64,000 bases of DNA from Tritrichomonas musculus (taxonomy: Eukaryota > Parabasalia > Tritrichomonadida > Tritrichomonadidae). Positions 9,246 through 19,383 of this stretch are shown here, piece after piece. Position 1 is the stretch's first letter; each line of letters opens with the position of its first letter. The position numbers and the translations under genes are program-made. Below the pieces are notes generated by a model. It had not been told where the DNA came from and searched no databases. It saw nothing but the letters and a program-made list of their open reading frames with translations. The DNA is taken from contig JAPFFF010000004.1 in the NCBI GenBank assembly GCA_039105265.1, forward strand, positions 2,294,001 to 2,358,000. Direction: 5' to 3'.

Positions 9246-10337
9246 TCAGCAAGGACAGCATAAGCAACAAGGTTCTTCTTCTGAAATTTGGCTAAATGGT
9301 GCTGCTACAGTGATATTTGGCCTTATTAATGGCATGTCAATTGAGTCAAGTTCAGTTTCACTATTTTCAACACCTAAAATTGGAATGTCCGTTCTGGCTT
9401 CTATATCTCTTAGTTTGCTGGTAACTCTTTTCCTGCATTGGTGCAAATAATCAGACCATTCGAGAGGTTCTGAAAAAGAAATGTCTTTATTTCGTGCTAT
9501 TTCAGTGAGTTTATGATATATAAAATTGTAATTAGGAGCATCAAAGAAGCTAAGCTCTGATATATGCTGCCAAATTTCATACAACTCTGGCAAAACAGGT
9601 TCTACTGCTTGTTTAATATCGAATTTCCTCTTGATGATGAGAATCTGATTTTTATCTGTCTCATGACGCCAAGGAAGTTGTGTTATTAGAAATTCATAGG
9701 TAATATAGAACCATGAAATTAGATCATCACGGCGAGAAAGATCACGAGCTTCGTGAGCATTGATACTTGCATATGCACGCGTGCCACGAAATCCTACATG
9801 CTTTCGTGGTTGGAGGTGTTGTCCTGTACTTGGATTAACGTATACTCTTGATAAACCAAAATCAATCAAGCAAAGGGGATGATCGCTTCCTTCACGAGTC
9901 AAAATATTTCCTGGTTTTATGTCACGGTGAACAAATCCTAATGAATGAAACGATTCAATACATTTTAAAATGCAGTATGCAGAACGTAGCGAAGTAGAAA
10001 AACAGAAATTGGTGATGCCATAATGTTTGAGTATAGAAGTTAAACTAGGTCCAAGCCATTCCATTGAAAAAAAAGAAAATTGGTTTGTTTTTCCGTAAAA
10101 TCCTAGTCTTGGAAAATAAGGTGAAGATTGAACCTGTGACAATATTTGATATTCAAATTGTAATGTTTTCTTTTTTGCTTTGTTAGATTCTGTTTTCAAA
10201 GCCCATAATATACCAGTTTTGATATCAATTGAAGAGTAAATCTCGCCAAAAGCGCCTTTTCCGATATTTGGGCCAACTATTAAATCAAGAACGCGGGTTC
10301 CTGGGCTAATTTCGATGGAATTCTTTGTTTTCCTCAT
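9246..10337 (-). CDS. CK1-family protein kinase with Cys-rich C-terminus
   Basis: The first true ATG is at 10337 (M-R-K-T-K-N), giving 363 residues. The kinase domain (about 18-285) has the CK1 hallmarks: G-K-G-A-F-G-E-I, A-L-K, H-R-D-I-K-P-G-N, and the CK1-specific absence of the APE motif. The tail ends in C-C-L-C-C-P-C, an excellent candidate for multiple palmitoylation, so the kinase probably sits on a membrane as yeast Yck kinases do. An Initiator-like TTCATTCAT abuts the ATG. All catalytic residues are present. CK1 kinases phosphorylate acidic or primed Ser/Thr sites; the substrate here is unknown. Confidence 0.9.
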   Translation of the reverse strand: MRKTKNSIEISPGTRVLDLIVGPNIGKGAFGEIYSSIDIKTGILWALKTESNKAKKKTLQFEYQILSQVQSSPYFPRLGFYGKTNQFSFFSMEWLGPSLTSILKHYGITNFCFSTSLRSAYCILKCIESFHSLGFVHRDIKPGNILTREGSDHPLCLIDFGLSRVYVNPSTGQHLQPRKHVGFRGTRAYASINAHEARDLSRRDDLISWFYITYEFLITQLPWRHETDKNQILIIKRKFDIKQAVEPVLPELYEIWQHISELSFFDAPNYNFIYHKLTEIARNKDISFSEPLEWSDYLHQCRKRVTSKLRDIEARTDIPILGVENSETELDSIDMPLIRPNITVAAPFSQISEEEPCCLCCPC

Positions 10338-10339
10338 AT

Positions 10340-10346
10340 GAATGAA
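10340..10346 (-). promoter_or_regulatory. Initiator-like TCATTCA
   Basis: Read on the minus strand, TTTCATTCAT leads straight into the ATG of the CK1 kinase. It agrees with the trichomonad Inr in sequence and distance. Confidence 0.45.
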
Positions 10347-10584
10347 ATTTATCAATAAATTATTGTAAATATGGTTACATTAATGCCAAAAATTGAATCT
10401 CCAAAAGACAATCCATCAGGGTTGAACATTCATATCTTTATTCACTGTCAATAAAAGGTACTGTATACGTTATTTTAATAAAACAAGCATAAATTATCTA
10501 AATATATAAAAAAAAAAATATCAAATTTACAATAAAAACAAATTCTTTAGAAACCGAATAAAAAAATATAAATAATTACAATAT

Positions 10585-13500
10585 TTAAAGTCTGAATATC
10601 TTCAGTTTGCGTCCGCTAGCCAGTGCGATTATTGGCTGAGTAGGGTGAAATGCGCACCTTGATCCAGGGTCCATCTTCACCTTCTGCGAACGCCCTGTAG
10701 TTTCGTTTAATACGAGCTGATCGTTCAAATTCTCAGGAGAGAAAGCGATGATTGGCAGAAGTGGGTGTGCGTCGAAGTCATGCACTTCGACTCCTGTCAT
10801 CATTGGTATATTTGATCTCACGCATGTCGATCCAGCCTTCGTATCTGAGGAAGAAGATAAGATACTATTTCCTGATCCCATATCTTTTGGTGTTGAAGGG
10901 AGAAGTGATACTCGTCTAGAGTTTGGTTGAGTAGACTTTTTATTTGAGTTAAGATGTACCTGCTTTGGAGTTATTGGAATGTCTGATGTAGGAGATGTTA
11001 ATTGAATTTTCGTTGACGATGAATTTTCATTCAAAATTTGATCAGTAGAAGAAGTATAATCTACAGTTTCCTGAGGCATCAAAGATGTTATTCCTGTGCG
11101 AATTGATGGCATTGAAAACTTCCTCTTCATGATATTTGCAAACGGACTAGGGTTGGGGGACCATTTTATGCAAGATCCGTTTCTTGATACAGCGTAAAAA
11201 GTAGAATTTCCTTCGATATTTCCTAACACTTTTATAACTGGGCTTTGATTTTCTGCGCCAGATACACAAATTGTTTCAATTGGCAAATTATCTCTTAAAT
11301 CAGTTATAACAGCATATCCGTTTTCATAGCCTACCATCAGTAAATTTGAATTTGATGGATGTACAGCAATTGATGTAGCGTTTGGAGTTGGTTTTAGTGA
11401 CTTTGTAGTAGGGTCATTAAATTGAGATTGTGAAGAAAGGTCTCCATTATCAGATCCCACCACGTCGAAATCAGGAAACAATGAAGGCGAAATTGAAGGT
11501 GAAAACGATGAAGACGATGAAGAGGACGATAAAAATGGAGACAATTGAATAGAGAGGGTTTGTTGACTTGGTGGCGAAAGCTTGCTTATTGCAGGTTGTA
11601 TTGCTGATAAAAATGGCAGATTTTCTTGGGGTGGTACCTCTTGTATTATCCTCAAAGTCTCCATGTCCCACAAAACTGCATTATTAGTTCCTCTGACCGT
11701 CGCTATTCGTGGCTTGTCATTTGCTACCGAACAATAAAGTGGAATGCTTGCTGCCATTATGTTCGGATCGGCTCGAAAACAAGCGATGGGCTTCTTACTG
11801 TCCTCGCCAATCTTGAAAACATACATGCATCCGTTTCCGCAGCTGATGAGTGTCAATGATTCGTTAAACCAACTTCCTGATTTCAAATCAGTAGTGAAGG
11901 AAGAGCTGATATGGATGGATGATGTGATATTCAAGTTATCATCATAATATGTAATATCATTATCACCAGCAACAATGACGCCAGTTGATAGACTATCAAA
12001 GCAGATTGATGATGGACGTCCATAAAGAGGACATTCGACCTTCAAACTGACGCTTGATTGCTTCGACCAGTTGTCATTAGGAAAACAAGATCTAAAACGT
12101 TTCTCTCCGCTACTTGAAACACGTTCAAGCATCTGTCGAAGACTAATCTGATAGATGGCATCTGAATCGCTTTCAAATGGGATGAATAAGAGTGAATCAC
12201 TTTCTGAATAATCTTCTTCTTCGTTGTTTTCATCAGCCAAATTGGATTGTGAGTGCTCGCTTTTTTTGTTGCCTCTACGGAAGAAAAATTCTCGGGCAGA
12301 AGCAGCTTCGGCTGCAATTGCTGGATGTGGATCATAAGCAAAAAAAGTGACAGCAAATTGAATTAATTCATTTATTCTTTGTGGTGAGAATGGCATTAGG
12401 TTTTGCATCTCATTTGTCATTGTATCATTTTCTATCGTTCGATAGAAATTAATGATATTATCATAGCAAATCTGTTGTTCGGAACTTACAGCTACAAATT
12501 GGCTTATTTCTGGAAGACCAAATACACTATTTGTAAGAGATTTAAATGATGAGTAGTCAAAAGTGCCAAGCTGTTGATTAGTCTCAATCAAATCATGATG
12601 AGTCGTAAGATAGCGAAGAATCAACATCAGAAGTTGGTGGCGGACTAGATATGAGATATCTGTAAAGGCTGGTATAGCAGAAAGGAGTAATCGAAGATTT
12701 AGCTGAGGATCATCACCTTGCATAAAGCATGAAAGGCATGAAATTGCACTCGCTCGAACTTCTTGAGAGTAATGTAAGATGCATATTGCACATTGGATGT
12801 GGAGGCCGTTTGGTTTGAAGACAGAAATGTCTGCTGAGAAAACATCATATGAACGCTTGAACAGGATAAGGAGCCATTTGGTGAAAAAAGGTGGATTTGA
12901 TACTTTGCTAATTTCAAATTTTATTTGGTTAGCAAAATTTTGATTTGTACAAAGAAATCTAAGTGATTTATGATATGGCACGCAAGCTGATGCGATTGAT
13001 GCAACAAGAGACCTTGTATTGATGTCAATTGTAGAATCAAATATAACAGCTAAAACCTTGTCCCAATCAAGTTCATTTGGTATCTGATAAGTGAAATTCA
13101 TATCAAATTTCAGCATGTAGATAATAATCATACAGATATCTTTAAACTTGTCAGTAGTTGGATCAACTTTCATAAGGTTCATGAATAAATCTGAAATGAC
13201 AATTATGCTTGCAATTACCTCGATTGAAGAAGGATAATCAATAATCAGTTTTGCAGGCCCCTCGTAATTGCCAGACCTAAAAAGTGCTGTTATCAATGAT
13301 GGTGATATTGATGAGTAGCAGCTCTTTGCATAGAGATAATTAAAGCTCGTTAATGCGCGATCAAAGTAATCACGAGTTGGGCTTCTCGTTGTTGCAAACA
13401 CACCAATTGAATTGTCAACAGCTGCTTTCCATTGTTCCCAAAGTTGATTGTTTGACATATCAGGTAGTGGTGGAGATGAAACAGGGTGGACCCCAAATGG

Positions 13501-14574
13501 CTTCAGAACATATTGGGCAAGAACAAAATTACGGAAAAGAGTGTGAATAACTTTATCACCGCGGAAAAAGTGATGGAGGCTTGGGCCTGGTAGACATTCG
13601 CATGATATCCCATCGACGATAACATCTAGTAGCTCTTCAAGCTCATCAATGGTTGTCTTAGGTATGTCATTAAACGTGATGGTAGTACGATAGGAAAGAT
13701 AAACTTGGCATAAAAAAGCTGTTTGAACAGGGGAAAAGAGGACAGAGGTGAAAAAATCGCATGGAAGGTTAGGATCTCTTGGAAGTTCCTCTCCTGGTGA
13801 TGTGGCACATAAAACAAAGTAATCTGACCAATTAACAGAATTTGAAAGACATTGAAAAGGACTAAAGCAACATTGATCTGATAACTTCTTTTGACGGTTA
13901 GAATCATCTTGCCAATTTTGAACCGATCTAGAAGCAGCAATGGATTCAAAAACTGGTAAAACAGACCCTGCATTATCACAATCAAAAATATATAAAGTTG
14001 GAGGAGTAAGTAAAATAAATAAAAGCTTGGGTGATATTTGAATATTTCCTGATAGATATATAGAATCAGCCGTTAGTTGAGGAAAGCCGTATCCAATATG
14101 ATGAAAAATAATTCTTCCTGTTGAATAATCTGCTCGAAGTTTGGAAATAGTTTCTATTTGAAGATTATGCAAGGAACTCAGAGAAATAAAGCCCATATTA
14201 GAGCTAATTTTTGAAAAAGTATTTTTTAAATATTTGAGCAATGTAACATTGAAAGCTTGCTGATTTTCTTCAGTGGCATCATGCCACGTATACATTATCG
14301 GTTTAATGAACTTTGGAAAATTTTTAATTAGAGAATAATTAATAACTAGCAATTCTGGAGAAATTGTAATAGGTATTTGATTTGGAATAAAAGGTTTGTT
14401 AAGTTTTCCTAAAGAAAAATCAGAATCAATTAAAGAAAATGGATTTTTAATGTTATTTTTTTTCATAACGATTAATGGATTAACAAGTGAATCGGTAAAA
14501 TAATGTTCAATTGATTCTCCATTTTTCTCTATGTTATCCGGGCGAGTGTTTTCGTCATTAAACCCGGAATACAT
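10585..14574 (-). CDS. Raptor-like TOR complex 1 scaffold
   Basis: A 1329-residue protein, the usual length of Raptor. The N-terminal caspase-like RNC domain shows the H-x-G-Y-G-F-P-Q-L-T-A segment (about residue 155) and Y-I-F-D-C-D-N-A-G (about 195), the positions of the pseudo-catalytic His and Cys in Raptor. It also has L-P-C-D-F-F-T-S with downstream helices. Residues about 430-720 read as HEAT-type helical repeats, and residues about 790-1329 as WD40 blades interrupted by a Ser-rich insert near 1000. Raptor recruits substrates with TOS motifs to TOR kinase. A second, more diverged Raptor-like gene lies at 50791-54885, pointing the opposite way across the insertion island. Confidence 0.85.
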   Translation of the reverse strand: MYSGFNDENTRPDNIEKNGESIEHYFTDSLVNPLIVMKKNNIKNPFSLIDSDFSLGKLNKPFIPNQIPITISPELLVINYSLIKNFPKFIKPIMYTWHDATEENQQAFNVTLLKYLKNTFSKISSNMGFISLSSLHNLQIETISKLRADYSTGRIIFHHIGYGFPQLTADSIYLSGNIQISPKLLFILLTPPTLYIFDCDNAGSVLPVFESIAASRSVQNWQDDSNRQKKLSDQCCFSPFQCLSNSVNWSDYFVLCATSPGEELPRDPNLPCDFFTSVLFSPVQTAFLCQVYLSYRTTITFNDIPKTTIDELEELLDVIVDGISCECLPGPSLHHFFRGDKVIHTLFRNFVLAQYVLKPFGVHPVSSPPLPDMSNNQLWEQWKAAVDNSIGVFATTRSPTRDYFDRALTSFNYLYAKSCYSSISPSLITALFRSGNYEGPAKLIIDYPSSIEVIASIIVISDLFMNLMKVDPTTDKFKDICMIIIYMLKFDMNFTYQIPNELDWDKVLAVIFDSTIDINTRSLVASIASACVPYHKSLRFLCTNQNFANQIKFEISKVSNPPFFTKWLLILFKRSYDVFSADISVFKPNGLHIQCAICILHYSQEVRASAISCLSCFMQGDDPQLNLRLLLSAIPAFTDISYLVRHQLLMLILRYLTTHHDLIETNQQLGTFDYSSFKSLTNSVFGLPEISQFVAVSSEQQICYDNIINFYRTIENDTMTNEMQNLMPFSPQRINELIQFAVTFFAYDPHPAIAAEAASAREFFFRRGNKKSEHSQSNLADENNEEEDYSESDSLLFIPFESDSDAIYQISLRQMLERVSSSGEKRFRSCFPNDNWSKQSSVSLKVECPLYGRPSSICFDSLSTGVIVAGDNDITYYDDNLNITSSIHISSSFTTDLKSGSWFNESLTLISCGNGCMYVFKIGEDSKKPIACFRADPNIMAASIPLYCSVANDKPRIATVRGTNNAVLWDMETLRIIQEVPPQENLPFLSAIQPAISKLSPPSQQTLSIQLSPFLSSSSSSSSFSPSISPSLFPDFDVVGSDNGDLSSQSQFNDPTTKSLKPTPNATSIAVHPSNSNLLMVGYENGYAVITDLRDNLPIETICVSGAENQSPVIKVLGNIEGNSTFYAVSRNGSCIKWSPNPSPFANIMKRKFSMPSIRTGITSLMPQETVDYTSSTDQILNENSSSTKIQLTSPTSDIPITPKQVHLNSNKKSTQPNSRRVSLLPSTPKDMGSGNSILSSSSDTKAGSTCVRSNIPMMTGVEVHDFDAHPLLPIIAFSPENLNDQLVLNETTGRSQKVKMDPGSRCAFHPTQPIIALASGRKLKIFRL

Positions 14575-15015
14575 ATTTAGAGATTAGATCAAAAAAACAG
14601 GTTTCAATAAATTATATTTTTTTGAATGATTTCATTTTTTCGAAATGAATAACAAATAATAATAGATAAATTTTGCTAGTTTGGATAAAAATATAAAAAT
14701 TATTCATATATATTTCATAAGTTCGTGTATTATCTTTAAAAATTTCAATATAAATTTAAATTATATTTTTTGAAAAAATAAAAATTGAAACCATTGAATA
14801 AAAAAATCAAAAATTGAAAACCATTTACATTTTTAGTATTCAAAAATAATGTGGTGCTTTATGTTTTGAGTAAAAATAAGTAAATAATATTTTATTCTTT
14901 TATATGGATGATTATCGTTTTTTAACAAAAAGTTATTAAGATAAACATTGAAAATGTAGTTACTATCAAAAAGTTGAAATAATAAATTGTCCTATGTGAC
15001 ATCTTTAGGCATACA
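14575..15015. other. AT-rich spacer at left edge of the insertion island
   Basis: It holds the 5' flank of the Raptor-like gene and the border of the older Polinton remnant. I see no clear inverted repeat that would mark the original left end of that element. Confidence 0.4.
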
Positions 15016-16069
15016 TTAAAATGAGTATATTACAACATTTCTTTGTTGTAAAACTAATTTTATCCTATTAAACATCTGATTTAGGACGAAGTCATCAACA
15101 GAAATAAATGAATTATCAGTAGATATGTTAGACTTTATGATGACGAAAATTGATTTCACAAGTTTATATCCCTGTACAGTATCTAGAGATCCATCACTTA
15201 ATCGGATTAGAAATTGATTACCGTCTTTGGAATCGACAATGTAAGACTTTTTAGATAGATTCGAACGATATTTCGTTAATGGACTCTTATCTATAACTAC
15301 TTTAACTGAATCACCAGGTTGGAAATGAAATGGATTAAATTTGCGTTTCATCTTTTTGATATACTCTAACTCATCTTCATCAGAGATCTCATTTGGAGAC
15401 TTATAATTAAGAGATCGATGTGGCATATCGTTATTTGACTCTACTAAGGATAGTATATCAGTTTTTGGTTCATTTGATTTCATATCACCAATCGTTCTCA
15501 TGAATCTGTTAATGATACCGAGTTTGTTATGATCATTATTGGTCGTTGTTGTATATACGATATTATGTTCTCTCATGAAATAGAGTATGGATTTCGATAA
15601 GTATCTTCATCTGATATGATAGATTTACATTCAGGTTCAACTTTAATGAACTCATTTAACGATTTCAACACTTGTTTAGCTCCTTTATCAGTCATTTCAT
15701 ACGCATATGCTTTACGTGTATTGACGTTGATGATCATCAAGTAATCTGGATCGCCAACATCTGTTGTCGACTTCTCTCCAATGAATGATTCCATCTGAAA
15801 CGAATGTTGAATCTTCGAATAGATATGCATGAATTTTGGTAGTGGAATATGTGGATCATGAACGACTTTACTTTTGAGATACTCCTTAGCTTTTTCATCC
15901 ATGAAACCATATCTGTTAGCGATTCTCTTGAATTACGATAGCATATTGGTCGGATACTTAGCATAAACTTCATCAATAGTAATGAACTTAATGCTTTTTT
16001 ATCATAGAACTCAATCCAAAATGTTTCATCGCTATAGTAGTATATACTAGTCGGTTTCCGTAAGCCCAC
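15016..16069 (-). pseudogene. Polinton integrase remnant
   Basis: Retroviral-type (rve) integrase core sequence is followed by a C-terminal SH3/chromo-like segment (P-G-D-S-V-K-V-V). The core shows two of the expected acidic-residue neighbourhoods with the strand pattern D-Y-L-M-I-I-N-V-N. The region is spread over several reading frames and has at least two breaks, so it is a fossil. It marks the integrase end of the older Polinton. Its sequence is far from the integrase of the younger element. Confidence 0.7.
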
Positions 16070-16089
16070 GCTACGCTAATTGGCTTACG
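16059..16089. repeat. 8-bp inverted repeat
   Basis: CGTAAGCC at 16059-16066 and GGCTTACG at 16082-16089 are perfect inverted copies around a 15-nt spacer, in the non-coding block between the integrase remnant and the HNH gene. Confidence 0.5.
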
Positions 16090-16134
16090 TCAACACGACT
16101 CGTGATAAAAATAAAAATAAAAAAAAATTTTTTT

Positions 16135-16560
16135 TCCAAGATGGTTCTTCCCCAATGAGCACCATCTATGAAACGACACAAGTACCACACCCCAAGACTA
16201 CCATCTATGAAACGGTACAGGTACCACCCCGAGTATCTCGTACCTACTACCATCTACATCTATGAGAACCATCTTTTATTTCCAAACATCCTCGTTTTTG
16301 AAAAACCATGACCCCCTACTCACGCTTTTGAAAAAACATCCTCGTTTTGGAAAAAACATCCATCTTGATGAAAAACGACCATCTATGATTTTCCATACAT
16401 CCTCGTTTTTTTGCATAACTATGACCTACTACCTATAGTAAGTATCAATCAACTTGTCTTTCCATCCAAATCAACTACTATCTTTTTTTCAACTACCATC
16501 TTTTTTTCCAAACATCCTCGTTTTTGAAAAACCATGACCCCTACTCATGGTAAAAAATTT
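16135..16560. repeat. Block of short direct repeats
   Basis: Several phrases recur. A segment of about 44 bp centred on AACATCCTCGTTTTTGAAAA appears at about 16279-16322 and again at 16505-16548 almost unchanged. Partial copies lie near 16328-16360 and 16395-16420, and an ACCATCTATGAAACG phrase occurs twice near 16160-16215. It is non-coding and GC-richer than its surroundings. It may be subterminal repeat DNA of the older Polinton. Confidence 0.55.
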
Positions 16561-16572
16561 AGATATAGGTAA

Positions 16573-16908
16573 ATGTCATTTGTACCTCTAAAGGGATTCA
16601 CCAATGACTATGAGATACTGAATAGGTACCCATTCACGATAAGACGTAAGAGTAATCACTTTATATGCAAGGATAGTAAGCACAATGAGTGGTATATACG
16701 TGTTTGCCTAAATGGCATCTATTACTTGAAACATGTACTTATTGCAAGGCAGTTCATACCTAATGATGACCCAGGGCATAAAACAGAGATAGACCACAAA
16801 AATAGGAATAGGGCTGATTATCGCCTAAGTAATCTTCGCTGGGTAACTCCATCAGCAAATAACTATAACAGGGTCATGCCAAAAACTATAAATGCGAGGG
16901 CAGAATAG
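16573..16908 (+). CDS. NUMOD4/HNH endonuclease-like protein of older Polinton
   Basis: A 111-residue protein. The N-terminus F-V-P-L-K-G-F-T-N-D-Y-E-I matches the NUMOD4 DNA-binding motif. The C-terminal part carries an HNH-type core (E-I-D-H-K-N-R-N-R-A-D-Y ... L-R-W-V-T-P-S-A-N-N) as in phage homing endonucleases. It is homologous to the protein at 31079-31717 in the younger Polinton. The expected activity is DNA cleavage or nicking; whether it serves the element or was itself a homing hitch-hiker is open. Confidence 0.75.
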   Translation: MSFVPLKGFTNDYEILNRYPFTIRRKSNHFICKDSKHNEWYIRVCLNGIYYLKHVLIARQFIPNDDPGHKTEIDHKNRNRADYRLSNLRWVTPSANNYNRVMPKTINARAE

Positions 16909-17149
16909 TTATATGGAACTCTAGGAACTCAAAGGCAAAGTGTTCTATTCGGTCGATAAAATCTAAATCACCATCTTTCATCATTAAACTAAGAAATTCA
17001 GGTTCGAAATACTTAGCAGCTAACTCTTTTATCTTATTAATCAACTCTTTACTCAAACATTCATCAGGTTCACATCTATAATCATAGAGGTAAGATACTA
17101 TTTTATAGAGGATATACATACGCTCTTTTTGGGTCATGTTATAAGCCAT
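16886..17149 (-). CDS. Small unrecognised protein in older Polinton
   Basis: An 87-residue, mostly helical, acidic protein (Y-L-Y-D-Y-R-C-E-P-D-E ... I-E-H-F-A-F-E-F-L-E-F). It overlaps the end of the HNH gene by a few codons, tail to tail. No family recognised. Confidence 0.4.
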   Translation of the reverse strand: MAYNMTQKERMYILYKIVSYLYDYRCEPDECLSKELINKIKELAAKYFEPEFLSLMMKDGDLDFIDRIEHFAFEFLEFHITILPSHL

Positions 17150-17483
17150 TTATATAAAAATAAAAAAATAAAAATAAGTAGATGGATGTTTTATTAAATC
17201 GAGTTCCATAAGTATGTCAAGGTAGTGACTATATTTAAACCAAGCCAAATAATTAATAACCATAGAAGCCAATTTGGAGGAGGTGGGCAGCAATCTTCAC
17301 AGCAGCAACAATAGAAAATTATTTAGTCAATTCACTTTTTAAAATGTTGCTATCCTTCGAACTCGATTCTGTCATTGATGACCTTGCAAAAATGAAGGTC
17401 AACGTTGATGGTATCAACAACAGCCTTGACAACCTTCTTAAATAAACAACATCTTCTACTTAATTCTTTTATTTGTTTTTAAA
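17150..17483. other. Coding-like scraps of older Polinton
   Basis: No long ORF. A Gly/Gln-rich coding-like stretch ends near 17310, and a 33-codon ORF follows (listed separately). The protease gene starts after a T-rich tract. Confidence 0.35.
17344..17445 (+). CDS. Possible 33-residue coiled-coil peptide
   Basis: ATG at 17344, stop at 17443-17445. The peptide is amphipathic with I/L/V at heptad spacing (L-D-S-V-I-D-D-L-A-K-M-K). It is short and lies in decayed element sequence, so it may be chance. The sequence TTCACTTTTT just before the ATG resembles an Initiator. Confidence 0.25.
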   Translation: MLLSFELDSVIDDLAKMKVNVDGINNSLDNLLK

Positions 17484-18932
17484 ATGACAAGAGATATAGG
17501 GATACAGACCAGACCTCAAAACAAGATACAGTTATTACAAGGTAGTTTAAAATTTACACCTAAGCTAACTGATAGAGACCTTGCACGATTTACTCATGGT
17601 ATGAGTCAAACTATATGGAAGTTCTCGAATAATGAAGTAACTCTGCAAAAACTATATGAGACATATTTAAATACTCGAATAGCTTTTAGTGAACTACTAG
17701 AATTTGCTAATAGGCTCAAGAGAGAAAAACCAAAAGCAAAATTTAGAGGATGTATCTTTGCAATTAAACGAAATGAAGATGATAAGGATGACAAAGGACA
17801 TTACATAAGAGTATTAAAGCCTTATCAGTATACTCTTAGAGAGTCTGAAAGTGGACATACAAATGAATTCTTCTTACATTTTGATATTATCAACCAAAAG
17901 ATGACCCGAATGAAGACAGAAGAGGAGAAAGAGGCTGCAAAGGAATTGAGAAAACAGATGAAAGAGAGAACATTAAAAAGTGATAAGAAGAAAGAATACA
18001 AGACTGCTGGTGTACAAACAGAAAGCATACCAGAACTGGCACCTTTAACTCGACCATTAAGACGACTCAATACATGGCACACATGGAGGAATCGTAAAAA
18101 GACAACAAAGGATGATTCGTCTGATTTGTCGGACGATGAAACACCGCCACCACCATCTCCATCATCTCCACCACCTCCATCACCACCAAAATCAAGACAT
18201 ACATCAACACATACATCTCGTGGTACTAGTCCACCACCTCCTCAAAGACCACCAATAGAAAAACAACCACAGAAGGAAGGAGAGTTTACCATAGATAGAA
18301 ATAACAAGTCTCATGATTGGTCAAGTTTAGTAAATGATGATGATATAGAAAGTGATGTTATTGATGACTACTTAAAACTATTACATGATAAAGGAATTAG
18401 ACTGAATAAACAACCTGGTCAAAAAGAGGCAGAGTTTAATAAAAATAATATATTGGTATTACCTACTTCATTTTATTATTATTTGAAACAAGCCATAGAT
18501 GTTGGTGGTGATGAACATTTAAAAGAATTTGTGAAGCTCAAGACATTGGTAGGTAAAAGGAAATTTGAAACATATGAGAAGGTATTTATACCTATCTGGC
18601 TAGATGAAAATCATTGGGTAATGTGTGGTATTCTACCTAAACTGAAGAGAATCGAGTGCTTTGACTCACAGACCAAAACAATGGCTAATGAGGTTAGAAA
18701 CCTTAATAAGTTTTTAGAAGCACAAGGAACAGATAAGTACAGGGCATATTATCGCCAAGTACCTCAACAAACCTCACAGAAGGATTGTGGTGTATTTGTT
18801 ATGGAGTTTGTTCGAACTTGTTTACATGAGGGTAATGGTGAGTTTCACCAAAAAGATGTACCTGATATTAGAAAGAGGATACTTCAAGAACTTCGAAGCA
18901 ATACATTAGAAACAGGAGTTGCTTATAAATAA
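17484..18932 (+). CDS. Polinton adenain/Ulp1-like cysteine protease
   Basis: A 482-residue protein: an N-terminal helical region, a Pro/Ser-rich linker with P-P-P-P-S motifs (about residues 215-265), and a C-terminal C48-type protease domain (about 290-475). The catalytic neighbourhoods are visible: N-H-W-V-M (His, about 375), C-F-D-S-Q (Asp, about 392) and Q-Q-T-S-Q-K-D-C-G-V-F (Gln and Cys, about 429-438). In adenoviruses and Polintons this enzyme matures capsid proteins. It belongs to the older element, and no counterpart was recognised in the younger one. A T-rich tract precedes the ATG. Confidence 0.85.
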   Translation: MTRDIGIQTRPQNKIQLLQGSLKFTPKLTDRDLARFTHGMSQTIWKFSNNEVTLQKLYETYLNTRIAFSELLEFANRLKREKPKAKFRGCIFAIKRNEDDKDDKGHYIRVLKPYQYTLRESESGHTNEFFLHFDIINQKMTRMKTEEEKEAAKELRKQMKERTLKSDKKKEYKTAGVQTESIPELAPLTRPLRRLNTWHTWRNRKKTTKDDSSDLSDDETPPPPSPSSPPPPSPPKSRHTSTHTSRGTSPPPPQRPPIEKQPQKEGEFTIDRNNKSHDWSSLVNDDDIESDVIDDYLKLLHDKGIRLNKQPGQKEAEFNKNNILVLPTSFYYYLKQAIDVGGDEHLKEFVKLKTLVGKRKFETYEKVFIPIWLDENHWVMCGILPKLKRIECFDSQTKTMANEVRNLNKFLEAQGTDKYRAYYRQVPQQTSQKDCGVFVMEFVRTCLHEGNGEFHQKDVPDIRKRILQELRSNTLETGVAYK

Positions 18933-18959
18933 TGAAACTAATATTTTTATCAACCAGAA

Positions 18960-19361
18960 ATGGAATTACCACCACGTGTTAATATACTTTATCCAAATAG
19001 GGAGAATATAGTTGATGATGGCAATACACCTCTACCAATCGAAACAGCCTTTTTTCTCGAGGATGCACAGCAAGACAAAGCCAAGTTTAATAGGTACTGG
19101 TTTAATTATCCTGCAGAATGGTCAACAGCAAACAAAGGAGAATCTATAATTGGAGTTCGTTCAGCACATATCATAAAGAGACGACGCAAAATGGAAGTAG
19201 AGATTGAAATATATAAGATACATAAGAAAACATATGAGTTTTTCTGTGGTGGAACATGGAATGATGGAACACTGAAAGAAGACTATGTAACTGGTACTAA
19301 TCATGAATATGGGTGCTTTAAAGTCATTGATTGGGTGCCAGTTGATGGAGATTTACGTTGA
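18960..19361 (+). CDS. Unrecognised protein of older Polinton, near insertion site
   Basis: A 133-residue ORF just downstream of the protease. It starts M-E-L-P-P-R-V-N-I-L-Y-P-N and is rich in beta-type hydrophobic/aromatic alternation (Y-E-F-F-C-G-G-T-W), which would suit a structural protein, but no family is recognised. The younger Polinton inserted 22 bases after its end. More coding-like sequence of the same older element continues on the far side of the insertion. Confidence 0.5.
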   Translation: MELPPRVNILYPNRENIVDDGNTPLPIETAFFLEDAQQDKAKFNRYWFNYPAEWSTANKGESIIGVRSAHIIKRRRKMEVEIEIYKIHKKTYEFFCGGTWNDGTLKEDYVTGTNHEYGCFKVIDWVPVDGDLR

Positions 19362-19377
19362 TTTTTTGATGCAGTTA

Positions 19378-19383
19378 ATCGTG
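19378..19383. repeat. Target site duplication, left copy (ATCGTG)
   Basis: The six bases before the left terminal inverted repeat are repeated exactly at 39720-39725 after the right one. Six-base duplications are the Polinton/Maverick hallmark. Confidence 0.9.

Noticed and set aside
9169-9450. 93-codon plus-strand ORF
   Set aside because: It overlaps the 3' end of the CK1 kinase, whose Cys-rich terminus is well supported.
12042-12356. Several 60-120-codon minus- and plus-strand ORFs inside the Raptor-like gene
   Set aside because: They are shadows in other frames of a long, domain-supported gene.
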